A stretch of DNA of 25,282 nucleotides, taken from a virus. Location of the stretch: IMG/VR virus record IMGVR_UViG_3300049005_000046, positions 1-25,282 of that record. The stretch is one strand, 5' to 3'. Positions 5,790 to 12,798 of this stretch are shown one piece after another. Made by a program: the position numbers and the translations under genes. Under the pieces are notes generated by a model that made no database searches, was not told the DNA's origin, and saw only the letters and a list, made by a program, of their open reading frames with translations. Positions within the stretch are counted from its first letter, which is position 1, and every line of letters begins with the position of its first letter.

Positions 5790-7781
5790 TCAGGCTCCCT
5801 TCCCGGCCCGCCCCGCCGCACGACCCACCCGCTCCCCGAGCAGCTGGACGCGGGTGTTGCGGACGCGGGCGGCGACCTCCTCGGCTCGCCGAGTGCGGGC
5901 CGCCTCGTCCTGCTGCTCGCCCATCAGCTCAACGACCCTGCGCGCGACCCGCTCCGCCGACACGTCGGGGGGCCGCCGGCCCGCCCGCCGTACCCGTACA
6001 CGGTGGGGGAGGGCGCCTGCCGCGACCAAGCTCAACGGCCGCCCTTCCTCGCCGGTGCGGAAGCGGGGGATGGGGAAGCCCGGCACGTTGACCGCCAACG
6101 CCGCCACCAGCTCAAGGTGCCCGCCGACCGGCCGCCAGTCGCCGGAGAGGGGCGAGCGGCGCAGCACGGCCACCTGCTCCTCGGTGAGGCCGGGCAGGAG
6201 GCTACCGGCGACCCAGATCCCATGCTCATCCTCGCCAGCGGCGACGGCGGCGGCCGCCGACCCGGTGTGGGCGTAGTGGGTCATCGTGTCGACCAGGCCG
6301 GCGGTGGGTTCGGCGTGCGTCGTGCCGGCGACGATCGTGCCGACCGGCACGTCCGCCCCCTCGGCCGTGCGGATGAGACCGGTGTGGAACAGGCCGTACC
6401 CGGTCGCGGAGTGGGGTGGGGTGCGGCAGTGGCCGGTGATCCCGGTGTGGCAGGTCTCCCACGTCGCGAGGTGCCCGTAGACGCGGCCGTCGTCGGTGAC
6501 GGCGAGCGGGGTCGGCCCGGCCAGCTTCGGGTCTGCGAACCAGGCGGCCGGCGGTGCGGCCGGGCCGCCGGCCGCCACCACCGGCGCGACCGGCCGGGTG
6601 GTGATCATGCCGCCGGACGCCGGGGCGAGGCTGCTCGCGCTCGAGTCTTCCCACGGCGGGGTGATGCTGGAGTCGTTGAACTCGCGCGCCGCCGCCCGGT
6701 ACAGGGCGGCCAGCTTCGCCTTCACCGCGTCCATCTCGCTGTCCGGGATGCCGACGCGGCCGCGCGCCGACGCGGCCGCGAACACACCGCGCAGGACGGC
6801 GCGGAGCTGGCCGTCCACGATGTCGGCGAAGCCCAGCTTGTACGCGCTCACGCTCATAGGCGGCTGGTCGGGGTCGCGCCACAGGAACGCGCGGCTGTAC
6901 TTGGTGGGGTCGATGGCGTTGCTGTCGCCCTTGGCCCAGTCGGCGACCCGCTGCGCCGCCGCCGCGCTGTCCCACGCGTGGTCGCGGGGGGCCCAGGGGA
7001 GGCCGGCGTCGCCGACCGCCCCGAAGCTCGGCGAGGTGCCGTGGGTGGACTGAAGGGACGCGGCGACCGGTGTCGTCCCCGCACCGACCGGCTGAGACCC
7101 GTTCGGGGGCACACCTGGTGGCATGTCCTGCGGCATGTCGTCGTAGACGGCTTCGATCTTCGCTTCCGCGAACGCGGGCTGCGCGACCAGCGTGGCGCTC
7201 ATCAGCCGCCACTCGACCGCGGCCTCCACCATCTCCAGCCCCTCGGGGACTTCGAGGATGATCCAGCCGTCGCCGTCATCGATCTCCTCGATCGCGGTCT
7301 CGCAGTCGACCTCCGCCCCGTCCTGGTAGCAGCGGGTTTCGAACGTCACGTTGTCGAGGTCGACCGACACCCACCCGGCCATCCCGCGCGCCAGCTTCCC
7401 CGCCACCTCCTGCGCTTGCGGGTTGACGAGGTCGAACGTGCCCTCACCCCACAGGAACCCGCCCTCGACCCACGCCCGCGTGATCTGGCCGACGTCGTAG
7501 GCGCCCGCATGCTCGCCCTCCAACGTCGGCTGGTACAGCAGGAGCATGGGGTAGGGGCGGGTCTGCGGTTGCCCGCCCGGCGGGGCGACGATCATCCGCC
7601 GGTCGCCGGACTGGGTGTCGAGGGGGGCCAGCCGGCCACGCCAGCCTGACGGCAAGCGGCTGCCGTCAGGACCGGTCGCTGGCGTGGCCGGCTGGGTGCC
7701 GCCCGCGTCCTGCTGGCCCGGTGGGGGGGTGGTGTCCACCGGCGGCGCGGCAGTCTGGGCGGCTTGGAGTTTGGTCATCAT
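5790..7781 (-). CDS. Capsid maturation protease
   Basis: This 663-aa protein is the prohead protease that processes scaffold and capsid during head assembly. ATG 7781 is preceded by GGGAGGG and overlaps the stop of the MuF gene (ATGA). The protease domain (about residues 30-190) shows MIVAPPGGQ, a probable catalytic His in TLEGEHAGAYDVG and a probable nucleophile Ser in GWVSVDLDN, as in actinophage serine proteases. A variable linker (about 215-400) leads to a conserved C-terminal region with YGHLATWETCHTGITGHC and the following GYGLFHTG, also typical of the actinophage family. At 663 aa it is long; the C-terminal half may be a structural or scaffolding domain released after cleavage. The catalytic residues are inferred from motif position, not from a structure. 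Confidence 0.85.
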   Translation of the reverse strand: MMTKLQAAQTAAPPVDTTPPPGQQDAGGTQPATPATGPDGSRLPSGWRGRLAPLDTQSGDRRMIVAPPGGQPQTRPYPMLLLYQPTLEGEHAGAYDVGQITRAWVEGGFLWGEGTFDLVNPQAQEVAGKLARGMAGWVSVDLDNVTFETRCYQDGAEVDCETAIEEIDDGDGWIILEVPEGLEMVEAAVEWRLMSATLVAQPAFAEAKIEAVYDDMPQDMPPGVPPNGSQPVGAGTTPVAASLQSTHGTSPSFGAVGDAGLPWAPRDHAWDSAAAAQRVADWAKGDSNAIDPTKYSRAFLWRDPDQPPMSVSAYKLGFADIVDGQLRAVLRGVFAAASARGRVGIPDSEMDAVKAKLAALYRAAAREFNDSSITPPWEDSSASSLAPASGGMITTRPVAPVVAAGGPAAPPAAWFADPKLAGPTPLAVTDDGRVYGHLATWETCHTGITGHCRTPPHSATGYGLFHTGLIRTAEGADVPVGTIVAGTTHAEPTAGLVDTMTHYAHTGSAAAAVAAGEDEHGIWVAGSLLPGLTEEQVAVLRRSPLSGDWRPVGGHLELVAALAVNVPGFPIPRFRTGEEGRPLSLVAAGALPHRVRVRRAGRRPPDVSAERVARRVVELMGEQQDEAARTRRAEEVAARVRNTRVQLLGERVGRAAGRAGKGA

Positions 7782-8824
7782 GCCCTCCCGGGGGCTGCGG
7801 CTGCTGTCTGTGCGTCCGGCCGCTCGGCCTGCTCCCGCACGGCTTCCTCCTCGGTGAGGAAGAGGCATGTGCAGCGGCAATTCACTACCTCGGACGCGGG
7901 CGCGCCGGCCGCGTGCGGGTGCTGCATCTCCCACCCGCCGACGAGGAACGGGTTGTCGAGCGGCTGGACTTGGCCGTGCGCCTGCTGGTGGTCGGGGCGG
8001 GTGCGGGGGTCGGCGGTGGCCCACCACTGCTTCCACATCGCGACGCCGGCGGCCTGCGAGTAGGCGACGGTGCCTTGATAGCTGCCGCCGTTCAGCGCCC
8101 CCATCGACTCGGTGCGCGCGATCCGCGTGGCCCGCTCCCGCCATACGCCCTCGGAGTCGCGGGCGGCGTCGTACAGGTCGCGGCGGCGGGCCCGCAGCCG
8201 CCCCGCTTCCGGTGCCGGCAGGTCGGGCTGGGCCAACTCCCGCTCCACATCGCCGATGTCGGCGCGGATGGCGCGGGTGGGGGCGTCGAGGTTGAGGACG
8301 CGGCCGACGCGGGCCCGCAACTGGTCGACCGTCTCGCCGGCCGCCGTCCCTTCCAGCAGCTCATACCGGACTTCTTCGAACACGCCACGCGGCCACAGGC
8401 GGGGGGAGAGCCGGTCGGGCACCTCCGCGAGGTAGGCGAGGCGGTACGGCTCATCCGCGATCTGCGCGCGGATGGCGTACTCGGCGAACGCGGTACCGAA
8501 CACGTTCCCGATCACCGGGACGACCCGCGACTCCACCAGCGACAGCCAAATCCGGTCATCCGGCCACAGCGACAGGTCGGGCGGCGGCTCGCCGCCGGCC
8601 GCGATCAGCCCGGCAGCAGGCAGGCCGGCGGCGGTCGTCGCGGCGGACGCGGCCCGCGTGGTGGGGGCGGGCAGGTGGAGGACGGCGGCGCGGGCCTGCG
8701 TCAGGAACGTGCCCATCGCCGGCAGGACGGCCGCGACCACCTTCTGCTCGGCGGCCGAGACCTGCGCGACCCGCCGCATCCGCCCCGTGAGCCACGGGTC
8801 GTCAAGCCCTGATTCACGCGGCAT
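7778..8824 (-). CDS. MuF-like minor capsid protein
   Basis: This 348-aa minor head protein of the phage Mu F/SPP1 gp7 type attaches near the portal and may travel with the DNA. The N-terminal two thirds is helical; the C-terminal MuF domain shows RIARTESMGALNGGSYQG, then WWATADPRTRPDHQQAHGQ, DNPFLVGGWEMQHPHAAG and NCRCTCLF, the family pattern R-T-E, D-x-R-T-R-x-x-H and N-C-R-C. ATG 8824 is preceded by GGGAGGGG. It overlaps the portal stop by 11 nt and the protease start by 4 nt. No toxin domain is fused at its C-terminus, which some MuF proteins carry. Confidence 0.9.
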   Translation of the reverse strand: MPRESGLDDPWLTGRMRRVAQVSAAEQKVVAAVLPAMGTFLTQARAAVLHLPAPTTRAASAATTAAGLPAAGLIAAGGEPPPDLSLWPDDRIWLSLVESRVVPVIGNVFGTAFAEYAIRAQIADEPYRLAYLAEVPDRLSPRLWPRGVFEEVRYELLEGTAAGETVDQLRARVGRVLNLDAPTRAIRADIGDVERELAQPDLPAPEAGRLRARRRDLYDAARDSEGVWRERATRIARTESMGALNGGSYQGTVAYSQAAGVAMWKQWWATADPRTRPDHQQAHGQVQPLDNPFLVGGWEMQHPHAAGAPASEVVNCRCTCLFLTEEEAVREQAERPDAQTAAAAPGRA

Positions 8825-10676
8825 GCGCACACCCCTCCCGCTCCAGGTAGGCGGCGAGGTAGCCGCGCTGGTGCGGCTCCCCCGCCCGCAGCAGGTCGAG
8901 GACGTATTCGTGGACGGCGCGGTGGACGCACGGCTGGTCGGGCAGAGCCGCTTCGAGGACGGTGTAGGCGCCGTCGAGCAGGCGGTCGAGGTCGCGGCCG
9001 TGGGTGGAGATGACGGTGTGGAGTTCCCACGCCGGCACGTCGGGGTGCTGGTGGCGGGCCCGCCGGTCGAGGAGCCGCTTGCCGGCGACCTCCAGGGCGC
9101 GCAGCGTGCCGGCTTCCGCGGCCGCGATGAGTGAAGCCGCCGCACCACCCCGCCCCCCCGAGGGAGGTGGTGGGGCGGCCGACTCGGGGTTGGGGCCGGC
9201 CGGGGGCTCGTCGCGCGACCCGGGCTCGACCTGCGGCTGCCCACCAGCCCCCCCGTCGGCGCCCCCGTCCGGCCCGCCGGCCGGTGCGGTTGGGGCGGCC
9301 GGCAGAGGGAGGGCGACCGGGATGTCGAGGGCGCGGAGGAGTTCGGGGGCGAGCTGCGGCGCCCGCTGGAGAAGCTGGACCAGCAGCCACCGCCGCCACT
9401 CCGCCGGCGTCGGGGCGTCCTGGTCACCGAACCCGTTCTCCCGCCGCGCCGCGTCCTCCGACAGCAGGCCCTGCTGGTACAGGGTGATCGCTTCCGGCCC
9501 CTGGTTGGGGCGCTGCGCGAGCTGGGAGGTGTCGAACCAGACGACGTAGTCGGTCGGGTTGGGGACGCGGAGAGCGGTGAGCGCGGGCCGCAGGAACCGC
9601 TCCGTCAACGCCGCGCAGATGACCCCCAGCAGCGGCTCGACGTGCAGCTTGATCGCCGACTCATCGATCGCCCACGCGTTCCAATGGTTGCTCGACTGCC
9701 CCACCCCGAGGAGCACTTCGGGGGGGATGTCGACGCCGAGCGCCAGGCGGCGGATCGCGCTCGCCCGCAACGGCTCGATCTGCGCGTCGAACGGCGTCGC
9801 GAGGCTGAGGTGCTGGATCTTCCCGATCGCCGCGTCCGGGACGCGGATGAGGATGGGGACGACGGCGGAGGCGTTGTCGCGGTCGGTGATCGGGGTGACC
9901 ATGGCGTCGATCAAGCTGGCCATGAAGGGGTCTTCGTGGAGGGGGTTGGCGGTCCCTTCCGACTCCTGCGGCGCCGGCGTCGACGCCGACTCAGGCACCG
10001 CGAGGATGCCGGCACCGGCCAGCCGCGAGTCGACGGTGGCCAGGATGTGGCCGGACAGCGCGGCCAGCTCGGCGAGCGTGCCGAGGAGCGGCCGGCAGGG
10101 CGAGTCGGCACCGCGGACGTCGTTGGCGTGGGGCCGCCAGATGCGCACGATGGTCGACTTGGCGGGGTCGAGCCTGAGCGGCTGGTCGCGGTCGGCGACC
10201 ACGACGGCCAACTGCCCGCCCGCCTTCGCTTGCAGCTCGTTCTGCGACGCCACCACCCACGCCCGCTGCCCGGTGTCGGGGTCGTCGTAGCCGACCAGGT
10301 AGGACTCGCCGGGGACGGTGAGGTGGGTGGCGAGGCGGCGCAGCATCTCGGCCTGCGCCGTCATCCCCCCGCCCCACTCCTCCAAAGGCACCCGCACCTG
10401 CTCGTCCTCGACCGGCGTCGGGTCGCCCTCGCCGTTGGGGTCGGGGGTGCCGACGAAGAGGCGCGAGCGGGACAGGGCGTTTGCGAGCCAGGTGGTGGCG
10501 AACCGCAGCTCACCCACCGAGTCGTAGTAGCCCCAGGCGCGGGTCTGCCAGTCCTGCTGCCGCACCACCCTCCGCACCTGCGACTGGGAGACGAGGACGG
10601 CGGAGGCGATGATCGCGTCCCGCCTTTGGCCGCTGCGCGGGTCGTGCGTGCTGTAGCGGTGCCGGCGGATGCCCAA
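8814..10676 (-). CDS. Portal protein
   Basis: This 620-aa protein forms the dodecameric ring through which DNA is packaged. The sequence has typical portal features: N-terminal SQSQVRRVVRQQDWQTRAWGYYD, ELRFATTWLANALSRSRLFVG, SYLVGYDD, and a central GVDIPPEVLLGVGQSSNHWNAW followed by a stem helix region and LAQRPNQGPEAITLYQQGLLSEDAARRENGFG. Residues about 445-500 are a low-complexity Gly/Pro linker; a helical C-terminal region (about 510-620) follows, longer than in minimal portals. The start is a TTG at 10676 with AGGGGGG upstream. It precedes MuF and protease in the usual order and is 27 nt downstream of the DUF1360-like gene. Confidence 0.9.
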   Translation of the reverse strand: MGIRRHRYSTHDPRSGQRRDAIIASAVLVSQSQVRRVVRQQDWQTRAWGYYDSVGELRFATTWLANALSRSRLFVGTPDPNGEGDPTPVEDEQVRVPLEEWGGGMTAQAEMLRRLATHLTVPGESYLVGYDDPDTGQRAWVVASQNELQAKAGGQLAVVVADRDQPLRLDPAKSTIVRIWRPHANDVRGADSPCRPLLGTLAELAALSGHILATVDSRLAGAGILAVPESASTPAPQESEGTANPLHEDPFMASLIDAMVTPITDRDNASAVVPILIRVPDAAIGKIQHLSLATPFDAQIEPLRASAIRRLALGVDIPPEVLLGVGQSSNHWNAWAIDESAIKLHVEPLLGVICAALTERFLRPALTALRVPNPTDYVVWFDTSQLAQRPNQGPEAITLYQQGLLSEDAARRENGFGDQDAPTPAEWRRWLLVQLLQRAPQLAPELLRALDIPVALPLPAAPTAPAGGPDGGADGGAGGQPQVEPGSRDEPPAGPNPESAAPPPPSGGRGGAAASLIAAAEAGTLRALEVAGKRLLDRRARHQHPDVPAWELHTVISTHGRDLDRLLDGAYTVLEAALPDQPCVHRAVHEYVLDLLRAGEPHQRGYLAAYLEREGCAHAA

Positions 10677-10703
10677 CGGTCCCCCCTGTTCCGTCGTGGT
10701 CGG

Positions 10704-10994
10704 TCAGCCGTCCAGCTTGTCGAGGAGGCCGACGGCGTGGGAGGCGGTGAGGGTGAGAGCCGGCAGGCCCCACCACCAGGCGTCGCGGGCCCACCAGCCC
10801 GACGCGGCCACGGCGGCGCACAGCCAGAACCCCGCACACCACGGGCAGGTCAGGAGGGTGGCCGGCTTGGAGTCCGGGCCCCAGCGGCGGATCGTCCAGG
10901 CACGGACGGGGCTGGTGAGGGTGTCGCGGGTGACGAGGCGGGTGAGGCGGGCGGACGCGCCCACCACCAGCACCACCAGCCACAACAGCGACAT
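10704..10994 (-). CDS. DUF1360-like small membrane protein
   Basis: This 96-aa protein has a hydrophobic N-terminus (SLLWLVVLVVGASARLTRLV), the motif TCPWCAGFW at about residues 49-57 typical of DUF1360-like proteins, and two more hydrophobic stretches (about 58-67 and 71-82). Such proteins are found in actinophage head regions; their role is unknown. ATG 10994 has no Shine-Dalgarno, but TACGAT lies 7 nt upstream, so it may be leaderless and mark the promoter for the portal operon. It is divergent from the gene at 11109. Confidence 0.75.
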   Translation of the reverse strand: MSLLWLVVLVVGASARLTRLVTRDTLTSPVRAWTIRRWGPDSKPATLLTCPWCAGFWLCAAVAASGWWARDAWWWGLPALTLTASHAVGLLDKLDG

Positions 10995-11001
10995 GTGACA
11001 A

Positions 11002-11007
11002 ATCGTA
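11002..11007 (-). promoter_or_regulatory. Putative -10 for minus-strand portal operon
   Basis: On the minus strand TACGAT ends 7 nt before ATG 10994, with a weak -35 candidate CTGACC 16 nt further up. Two copies of GACCTG (11008-11013 and 11030-11035) flank it and could be regulator half-sites. Confidence 0.4.
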
Positions 11008-11072
11008 GACCTGTCGTTGCGCTAGGTCAGACCTGGTGGGCGGCGCGTCGAGTGTCCGGAAAAGCGGAATAC

Positions 11073-11102
11073 TTGACAAGAACAGTCTGTACACGTTAAA
11101 CT
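11073..11102 (+). promoter_or_regulatory. Strong promoter, leaderless, for 11109 gene
   Basis: A perfect -35 TTGACA (11073-11078), an 18-nt spacer and a -10 TAAACT (11097-11102) are followed after 6 nt by ATG 11109. No Shine-Dalgarno is present, so the transcript probably begins at or next to the start codon. This is the clearest consensus promoter in the window. Confidence 0.7.
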
Positions 11103-11108
11103 ATTGGC

Positions 11109-11408
11109 ATGACGGAGACGACGGAAGCCACGAAGGTCGGGATCGACATCACGGTCAACCCCACCGGGGTCGACATGAACGCCCTGACGAACACGTTCAA
11201 GCGGATCGCCCGCGACGCGGGCGGCACGATCCTCGGCGCGGGGTGGCGGGACCAGACGCCGCAGCAGTCGAGGATCACGATCACGGTCAACCTCCCCGCC
11301 GAGGGCGGCGAGGCCGTGGACTACCTGGCGAACGTCCTGGTCACGGTCTTCAGGCGGGCCTGCCTCGACGCCGGGGCCACGGTCCTCGGCGCCGGCTTCC
11401 GCCACTAG
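11109..11408 (+). CDS. Small protein with duplicated halves, unknown function
   Basis: This 99-aa protein consists of two similar halves. The first (about residues 12-47) reads DITVNPTGVDM, a helix, then DAGGTILGAGWR; the second (about 55-99) reads ITITVNLPAEGG, a helix, then DAGATVLGAGFR. Each half looks like a beta-alpha-beta unit. The product is probably soluble and could be a pseudo-dimer. It is expressed from its own strong leaderless promoter and followed by a hairpin at 11411-11447, so it is a stand-alone unit opposite to the head genes, consistent with accessory cargo. The family was not recognised. Confidence 0.75.
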   Translation: MTETTEATKVGIDITVNPTGVDMNALTNTFKRIARDAGGTILGAGWRDQTPQQSRITITVNLPAEGGEAVDYLANVLVTVFRRACLDAGATVLGAGFRH

Positions 11409-11410
11409 CC

Positions 11411-11447
11411 CGGATGCCGGCCGGAGGAGGGGCCCGGCCGGCATCCG
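11411..11447 (+). terminator. Intergenic hairpin
   Basis: A perfect 14-bp inverted repeat (CGGATGCCGGCCGG and complement, 9-nt loop) begins 2 nt after the stop of the preceding gene. Followed by a C-rich run, not a T tract. It probably terminates or attenuates transcription towards the 11481 gene. Confidence 0.6.
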
Positions 11448-11480
11448 CCCCCCCACAGAACGGAAGGACGGACCCAGACA

Positions 11481-11819
11481 ATGGCATCCCCACACACCCT
11501 GCCCTACGACCTCGTATCCAGCGCCTGCGAGGCCGCCGGCGTCGACCCCGACCTCGACCTCCGCACCGACTACAACGGCCGCGCGATGATGGGCGACACC
11601 TGCTGGGGCGTCGTGCTCACCGACGGTTCCCGGCTCGGTGTCTTCGCGGCCGAGCTGATGGTCGCGGCGATCGATGAGTTCGGGGTGTCGAGGGAAGACC
11701 CGGGCGAGGACGCTGAACTCAGCACCCGCCCCGTTCGCGAGATGCTCGCCGCCGCGCGCCTCGACCAGATGGGCACCGGCGTGATCGTCTACTTCCCCGG
11801 CTGGCAACTCGCCGACTAA
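11481..11819 (+). CDS. Small acidic protein of unknown function
   Basis: This 112-aa soluble protein has balanced composition and high G/C at third codon positions. It starts MASPHTLPYDLVSSACEAAG, with GWGVVL-like and LGVFAAELMVAAIDEFG segments that suggest a mixed alpha/beta fold. GGAAGGACGG lies upstream of ATG 11481, at slightly long spacing. It is flanked by hairpins on both sides and lies on the strand opposite to the head genes. No family was recognised. Confidence 0.7.
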   Translation: MASPHTLPYDLVSSACEAAGVDPDLDLRTDYNGRAMMGDTCWGVVLTDGSRLGVFAAELMVAAIDEFGVSREDPGEDAELSTRPVREMLAAARLDQMGTGVIVYFPGWQLAD

Positions 11820-11910
11820 ACCTCTGAATTACGCCCCACCAACCGCATCACGGCGGGTAACGTTCCACCTCGGTTCCCCGCCGAACCGAGGGATGTCCTA
11901 TATCGACCAG

Positions 11911-11952
11911 ACCGGCAGGCCCCCCCACATCGCGCCTGGGGGGCCTGCCGGT
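11911..11952. terminator. Bidirectional terminator-like hairpin
   Basis: A perfect 15-bp inverted repeat (ACCGGCAGGCCCCCC at 11911-11925, complement at 11938-11952) with a 12-nt loop lies between the convergent genes at 11481 (+) and 11966 (-). On the plus strand it is followed by TTCC. Confidence 0.8.
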
Positions 11953-11965
11953 TTCCTGCGTCTCG

Positions 11966-12433
11966 TCAGGACAGGCCGGGTAGCCCGGGGGCGGTAGCGT
12001 CAGCCGTGTCGGCCGCATCGTCACGCGCCCGCTGAGCCCCCAGCCGGAGCCACTTCGCCAGCAGGCCGACCTGGAGCAGCGCGATCAGCAGCGTGCCCGC
12101 CCACCACGCCTGGACGTGCAGGTGTGCGGGCAGCGTCGCCAGCGCCCCTATGCCCAGCGCGTAGCCGGCCACCTGCTCGGCGAGGGCGCCGATGTTCTCA
12201 GCGTCCGCGATCAGCGCGCGGTCGGCCTCATCCGGCTCCGCCGCCGTCCCGAACCTAGGGCGGGCGTAGAGGTAGGAGTAGCACGCCGCCGCCGGCACGC
12301 CGGCGAGCACGGGGAGGGAGACGTACAGCGCCACCCCGCCGTGCCGGCTGATGGCGAAGGCGAGCGCGAGCACCGCGGTGCCCGCGGCCACGCCGACGAG
12401 CGTGGCGACAAGCCAGAAGGCGACATGCTTCAT
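11966..12433 (-). CDS. Membrane protein with about four TM helices
   Basis: This 155-aa protein has predicted membrane segments at about residues 4-28, 33-56, 85-105 and 110-128, with an acidic loop (EPDEADRALIADAENIG) between the second and third and a charged C-terminal tail. Its ATG overlaps the stop of the XRE regulator gene (ATGA), so the two are translationally coupled. It ends just before a strong bidirectional terminator. Function unknown; an XRE regulator with a coupled membrane protein suggests a lysogeny, immunity or exclusion cargo unit, but this is inference. Confidence 0.75.
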   Translation of the reverse strand: MKHVAFWLVATLVGVAAGTAVLALAFAISRHGGVALYVSLPVLAGVPAAACYSYLYARPRFGTAAEPDEADRALIADAENIGALAEQVAGYALGIGALATLPAHLHVQAWWAGTLLIALLQVGLLAKWLRLGAQRARDDAADTADATAPGLPGLS

Positions 12434-12690
12434 CGTGACTCCGTGATCAGTGGGAAGGAGTCGAGGGCGAACAGGTCCTCGACCCGGCAGTCGAAGGCGG
12501 CGGCGAGGCGGAGCGCGAGGCCCAGGCTGGGCTCGTACTCGTACCGCTCGATCCGCCCGATGGTGGCCGGGTGGCAGCCGGCCAGCTCCGCCAGCTCGCT
12601 CCGCGACCAGCCGCGGTCGACGCGCGCCGCCGCGAGACGGTTGAAGACCTGCCCGCCCCGGGAAGTGGAAGCGTCCATGCAGCAGAACAT
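12430..12690 (-). CDS. XRE-family helix-turn-helix regulator
   Basis: From ATG 12690 this is an 86-aa DNA-binding protein of the Cro/CI-XRE type. The HTH lies at about residues 16-60 (FNRLAAARVDRGWSRSELAELAG, CHPATIGRIERYEYEPSLGLALRLAAAF), ending DCRVEDLF as in Xre proteins. The frame is open to an ATG at 12720; 12690 is preferred because TACATT lies 6 nt upstream without a ribosome site, suggesting a leaderless message; ATG 12678 is another option. It is the first gene of a two-gene unit with the membrane protein and probably controls its own promoter. It could be a phage repressor, though only one weak operator candidate region is seen near it. Confidence 0.85.
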   Translation of the reverse strand: MFCCMDASTSRGGQVFNRLAAARVDRGWSRSELAELAGCHPATIGRIERYEYEPSLGLALRLAAAFDCRVEDLFALDSFPLITESR

Positions 12691-12696
12691 AGCATT

Positions 12697-12727
12697 AATG
12701 TAACGAAAAGGCTCATTCATGCTACAA
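12697..12727 (-). promoter_or_regulatory. Putative promoter of XRE/membrane pair
   Basis: On the minus strand TTGTAG (12727-12722), a 19-nt spacer and TACATT (12702-12697) precede ATG 12690 by 6 nt. The spacer is slightly long. The region is noticeably AT-richer than its surroundings. Confidence 0.45.
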
Positions 12728-12730
12728 CGA

Positions 12731-12766
12731 GGGGGCTTCCGGACCGGATTCTGGGCGGAAGCCCCC
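12731..12766 (-). terminator. Terminator-like hairpin after lipoprotein gene
   Basis: An 11-bp perfect inverted repeat (GGGGGCTTCCG and complement, 14-nt loop) lies 32 nt after the stop of the lipoprotein gene and before the XRE promoter, separating the two units. Confidence 0.7.
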
Positions 12767-12798
12767 TCGGGGCGGGCAGACCTACAGGCGGGTGCCGG

